From assembly GCF_918797505.1 (NCBI RefSeq), contig NC_092802.1, forward strand, positions 17,009,883 through 17,073,882: a stretch of 64,000 nucleotides of DNA. The letters are read 5' to 3'. This stretch comes from Bemisia tabaci (taxonomy: Eukaryota > Arthropoda > Insecta > Hemiptera > Aleyrodidae). A model generated the notes under the pieces. The model had not been told where the DNA came from. It did not search any database and was given only the letters and a program-made list of their open reading frames with translations. A program made the position numbers and the translations under genes. Below are positions 59,917 through 64,000 of the stretch, one piece after another; within the stretch, counting starts at the first letter, position 1, and each line of letters opens with the position of its first letter.

Positions 59917-60611
59917 CTACCGTGCTAAGGAAAAACACCCTATGAGCCTTCAGACGTTGCCAAATTTCAATTGATAAACCTTGAATGGAGATGTTGCATG
60001 TGTGAGGGATTTGCGATTTGACCATTGATTCTTAAGTAAAAGTTCGCGAGAAACACGATAGTGCCACTGGTTTTCTCTGAAATCATCTCCCAAGCTCAAA
60101 AAAAGCTCTCAAATTGAGGCCAAAATGGAGGGGATACCCCACGCTATCCTGATAGTCCACCTCTACATCAAGACAAACTCTCCATGCAAAGATAGGGAGC
60201 AAATACATTGACAGGGCTGCCACTTTATTTGGGGACTCCAAAACTGAAAACACGGCAACGCTGTTAATGTACTTGCCCCCTATCTTTGCATGGAGAGTTT
60301 GTTTTGATGTAGAGGTGGATTCTCAAGATAGCACGGGATATCCCCTCCATTTAGGCCACAACTTGAGAGCTTTTTTTTGAGCTTTGGAGTTGATTTCAGA
60401 GAAAACCAGTGGCACCATTGTGTTTCTCGCGAACTTTTACGAAAGAATCAAAAGTCAAATCGCAAATTCCTCACACATGCAACATCTCCATTTCACCAAT
60501 AGGTCCTGAAATTTTCAAGGAAAAAGATTCATAACTTTCCTCAGAAGTAACCATTTTATCGAAGAAAAGTTGGCAAGTCTCGAATGTTCATACAGCGTCC
60601 TTAGTACGGCA
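59917..60611. mobile_element. TA-flanked MITE, family I, interrupted by foldback K
   Basis: CTACCGTGCTAAGGAAAAAC at the left and GTTCATACAGCGTCCTTAGT near the right. K occupies 59984-60492. Confidence 0.8.
59984..60492. mobile_element. Foldback element K with ~238-bp arms
   Basis: Arms 59984-60221 and about 60255-60492 are near-perfect complements (AATGGAGATGTTGCATGTGT, CTACATCAAGACAAACTCTC) around a loop of about 33 bases. No ORF. A half copy lies at 45328. Confidence 0.9.
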
Positions 60612-60709
60612 AAGTTGGGTTGACGCGAGGGGGAGGAGCGACGCGGTGGCAGTCGGGAACACGCAATTTTTCCATTGGCATTCCCGAATTTAAGCGCGCC
60701 AGTGGTTAG

Positions 60710-60863
60710 GCGTGAGCTATCGATAATCGATATTTTTCCATTTAAAGCTGTGGTAAAGAATCGATTATTAAGGCGTTCTTTGCGAACACCCTGTTAATCG
60801 ATCCTTTTCCATAGGTTTAAATGACAGATCGATCGATATATCGCAAAGCACGCCAGGCCACTG
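60710..60863. mobile_element. hAT-type palindromic MITE, family J copy 4
   Basis: 154 bp, CAGTGGTTAGGCG start, perfect 8-bp duplication AAGCGCGC (60702-60709, 60864-60871). Confidence 0.92.
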
Positions 60864-60871
60864 AAGCGCGC

Positions 60872-61264
60872 GTGTCGTTCGCTTTGAGCTGCCGTCCCCG
60901 CTGCAGTTGTAGAATGGGCCAATAGGTAAACCATGAAGGAATTTTGTCTTGAGACTGCATTCTATCGATGGCAAATGACGTAAAGAACACGATGCGCACG
61001 ACAAAAATTCAAAAAAGTAACGCAGCAACCGATAATTTTTTTTTAAAACTTTCTTCGTTACCTCGAAAAAAAAATGACGGAATAACATAAGTACAAATGT
61101 ACATATGTTAGTATGAAGTACATGGTAAAAAATTTAGCAGATTAAAGACAAGTTAGGCATTTGAGAGGACATTAGGAAAAGAATATTGAGAAATATGAAG
61201 ACAGTAGAGAACCGAGACCGTTGTCAGGAACCGAAAAATACGCAACTCAAGCCCTGTTAGAAAT
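60872..61264. other. Intergenic DNA, no gene recognised
   Basis: No supported feature. Confidence 0.45.
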
Positions 61265-61572
61265 GTACCATGGCTTCTCATAAAAGATTTCATGGGGGTT
61301 CATGGGAATTACATGGGGACCTATGGAAGCTCATGAGTACCCGTGGGGAAGACTAAGGTGCTCATGGGGAGGACTAGGGTACCCAAAGGGAAGACTATAG
61401 GGTGTCCATGGGGAAGGCCGAGGATGCCCATGGGGAAGACAAGGGTGTCCATGGGGAAGACAAGGGTGTCCATGGGGAAGACAAGGGTGTCCATGAGGAA
61501 GACCGGGGATGCCCATGGGGAAGACAGGGGTGTCCATGGGGAAGACAGGGGATAGCCCATGGGGACTCCAAG
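61265..61572 (+). repeat. 21-bp minisatellite
   Basis: GTGTCCATGGGGAAGACAAG-type units in tandem, cleanest at 61440-61500 and degenerating toward both sides. Because 21 is a multiple of three, several frames stay open on both strands; these are not genes. Confidence 0.92.
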
Positions 61573-61940
61573 TTTTTTTGTGGGCCAAGCTACCATGTGC
61601 CACTGTGGGACATTTGTAACAGGGAGAAACGCGATTTTTCCCTTAATTTTTTGACGAAAAATACGTCTTACGTTGGAAAATTTTCTCCGTGACTTCAGCA
61701 CAAGGTCTAGTATCATTCTGTAACAACCTGGAAAATGAGTTGAATTTCAAAACAACGCAATGGAGGCATTCGCTCTCGTTGTTTCACCGTCAACGCTCGT
61801 CGTGGTATAAGCTCTCTCACTCGGAAAATTTCGTCCCCCCGCGGACGTAATGGCGCACCTCAACTCCCGCGTGAACCCTGTTTTACATATAGATCCATTC
61901 TTTCTGGAGCTTAAGCGGAAATCGAGATACACCCTTACGC

Positions 61941-62256
61941 TAGAGTCCCTTTATACTGAGAGTCAAGACAACACCCCCTCATGGAGTCACAAACAAACGG
62001 GAATAAAGATTACAGAATTGAACGTTTTTTGTTATCTTTGATCGGCCCATTCTCAAATTCCTTTCTCCGTTCCTTTCTCTCATTCCGTTTGTTCCTTGCC
62101 GAACCCGTAATTCCCTGGTCCATTCCAGATTATAATCTTTGCAATCGGTGAAAATGTAATCTTTATTCCCGTTTGTGACACTATGAAGGCCTAAAATACG
62201 GGAACCAATCAGAAATGGATTCGCATTGCCTTGACTCTCAGTATAAAGGGACTCTA
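61941..62256. mobile_element. hAT-type MITE, family C copy 4
   Basis: TAGAGTCCCTTTATACTGAG to GGGACTCTA. CCTTACGC precedes it and recurs two bases after the right end. Confidence 0.88.
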
Positions 62257-62269
62257 TACCTTACGCCAG

Positions 62270-62790
62270 AGGAGGGACGGTTTCTCAGAGTGACGTCAGA
62301 CTTATCCGTATCACGAGGGAGACTTCCATAAATTCCGGCGGAGACTCTTGCTCGCCCCGGATTGGCGGGACAATCAGGCGGGCTTCAACCTTTTTCAACC
62401 TTCCGAGGAGAGCGGGGGAAAAAACCTCTGGCAAGGTCGGCTGAGGAAGATAAATGAGACGGCGGATAAGGCGAAGGAAAAAACAAGAGTGGCGCAATTT
62501 TCCATTACCCCAATTGAAAAGCGCGCCCGCCCGCGCCGGCAAGACAACGTCACTGGTTCCGAAAGGGGGAACGCGGGGGGATAGGGGTTCGGGGGGGATG
62601 GGGGATAGAGGGTGGTTCGATCCTTTTTGAGGCGATTTGCCGCGCGCGCCGGGGCCGGGAGTTGGAAAACAAACAGCGCCGCGACGCTCGCGTTCGGCTG
62701 CGCGGACGCCATCGCGCGCCCGCGCGTCGAGCGGACGCAACGAGGAGCACGCCAGAGCGTTTTGCCGCTGCCGCTCGCGATGGTTGCGAT
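62270..62790. other. GC-rich block with CRE, no gene recognised
   Basis: CRE at 62291-62298 and a CpG-rich core at 62630-62770. Long - strand frames (151 and 161 residues) overlap each other and lack motifs. Could be a promoter island for a gene beyond the window. Confidence 0.35.
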
Positions 62791-62794
62791 TTTT

Positions 62795-63725
62795 AGGTGG
62801 AAGAGGTGGGAAAATTCGGATGCTCTACTTTTCGGGAAATTCGGACCAGCCTCCTGCAAGTATTTCCCTAGCAGAGGCAATATATATTAGAGACCTTGCG
62901 CATTTTTAGGTGGAAGAGGTGGGAAAATTTGGATGCTCTACTTTTCGGGAAATTCGGACAAGCCTCCTGCAAGTATTTCCCTGGCAGAGGCAATATATTT
63001 TAGAGACCTTCACTGAAAAAAAAATCTCGGTGTATTTACTAAGAAAAGGGTAAAATTACCAAGAATTCAGGGTTCCTTTTGATCCCAGTTTTTCTTGGTA
63101 AAGTTACCATTTATGGAATTGGTAACTTTACCGCGAAATCTCGGTAAAATTATTGAACTTTCTCGGTAATTTTACTGGACCTTGGTAAAAACGCCATATT
63201 TTTTATCGACTGTGGTAGAGTTACCGAGATAAAATGGCAAAGTTACGGGAAGCCTCCTGCAAGTATTTCCCTAGCAGAGGCAATATATATTAGAGACCTT
63301 GCGCATTTTTAGGTGGAAGAGGTGGGAAAATTTGGATGCTCTACTTTTCGGGAAATTCGGACAAGCCTCCTGCAAGTATTTCCCTGGCAGAGGCAATATA
63401 TTTTAGAGACCTTCACTGAAAATAAAATCTCGGTGTTTTTACTAAGAAAAGGGTAAAATTACCAAGAATTCAGGTTCCTTTTGATCCCAGTTTTTCTTGG
63501 TAAAGTTACCATTTATGGAATTGGTAACTTTACCGCGAAATCTCGGTAAAATTATTGAACTTTCTCGGTAATTTTACTGGACCTTGGTAAAAACGCCAAT
63601 ATTTTTTATCGACTGTGGTAGAGTTACCGAGATAAAATGGCAAAGTTACCGGGAATTGATTACCAACAAAAGCGGTATTCGTACCTGGAAAAACAGTAAA
63701 AATACCGGTTTTTAGGTAAGCAATA
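62795..63725 (+). repeat. 402-bp tandem repeat containing family O pieces
   Basis: AGCCTCCTGCAAGTATTTCC recurs at 62849, 62963, 63251 and 63365. The 402-bp spacing between corresponding copies shows a tandem duplication, and an inner ~114-bp repeat is present in each unit. Each unit carries a CACTGAAA-led O fragment. Confidence 0.9.
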
Positions 63726-63734
63726 TCGTTTCTT

Positions 63735-63885
63735 GAAATTTGTACAGAGCTCTCTTGGCATAAGGAGGGACACTCAGGGAAATTGTTCAGAATTGATGTG
63801 GAGTAGTTCTCAATTTTAAAAATGAAATATGACAGGAAGTCGCGAACCGAGATGCGTGATCTGGTAGTTTCACCGTCGAGGTATA
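63735..63885. mobile_element. Partial family P element
   Basis: ATATGACAGGAAGTCGCG, GAGATGCGTGATCTGGTAGT and TTTCACCGTCG match the inverted end of P. Confidence 0.6.
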
Positions 63886-64000
63886 AAGAAGTAATATCTG
63901 AGGTATCTCTGAAATATCCATACTGTGTCAGCTTGAAGAGGAGCGCAACTTCATTCTTAAGTGGCGCAGAAAGTCGATGTTATTTTTGACCGACTTAGCA

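Noticed and set aside
61321..61716. 131- and 90-residue - strand ORFs with histidine/proline heptads
   Set aside because: Generated by the 21-bp minisatellite, which keeps several frames open.
62285..62880. 151- and 161-residue overlapping - strand ORFs
   Set aside because: Different frames of the same GC-rich block, no motif; begin or end in repeats.
1..64000. tRNA or rRNA genes
   Set aside because: I noticed no A/B box plus cloverleaf or conserved rRNA stretch, though a covariance-model scan was not possible.

Overview
This window is animal nuclear DNA, most likely from an insect. It has long AT-rich non-coding stretches, spliced genes with GT/AG boundaries, and very many short inverted-repeat transposons. 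The two gene families I can name, MADF-BESS and THAP, are DNA-binding families found in animals, and MADF-BESS is expanded in insects. A sap-feeding hemipteran such as a whitefly would fit, but the sequence alone does not fix the species.

Only two protein-coding genes are well supported, both on the + strand. The first is a three-exon MADF-BESS gene. Its coding exons are 10328-10517, 26541-26694 and 30957-31464. Splice phases match at both junctions and the joined reading frame encodes 283 residues. The exons carry the first half of a MADF domain, the second half, and an acidic linker plus BESS motif. The second gene is a single-exon 722-residue THAP-domain protein (23561-25729), nested on the same strand inside the 16-kb first intron of the MADF-BESS gene. 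A CpG-rich block at 9144-9480 is the candidate promoter of the host gene. Another at 19190-19470 is a candidate promoter for the THAP gene.

Nearly everything else is mobile-element debris. 0-8 kb: nested inverted-repeat elements and hAT-type elements, and a possible first exon split by a 270-bp element. 8-10 kb: two hAT elements as an inverted pair, then the CpG island and a 140-bp duplication around a third. 10.5-30.9 kb (introns): a mariner remnant, 0.9-1.5-kb hAT elements with internal subrepeats, and two head-to-tail Helitron-like units (19.85-22.7 kb). Each Helitron-like unit carries a 130-bp satellite whose monomers contain a YY1/Pleiohomeotic-type motif. 31.5-38 kb: quiet AT-rich DNA with one weak candidate exon. 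38-48 kb: deep nests of elements. 51.9-53.3 kb: a satellite with a roughly 197-bp unit that becomes more regular from left to right. 53-64 kb: foldback elements, a 21-bp minisatellite and CACTG-ended elements.

At least five non-autonomous families show hAT-style 8-bp target-site duplications, but no hAT transposase gene is present, so the mobilising enzyme must be (or have been) elsewhere. I saw no tRNA, rRNA, CRISPR array or prokaryotic operon. Family letters A-U are my own labels. All calls come from reading the sequence by eye, without database search.
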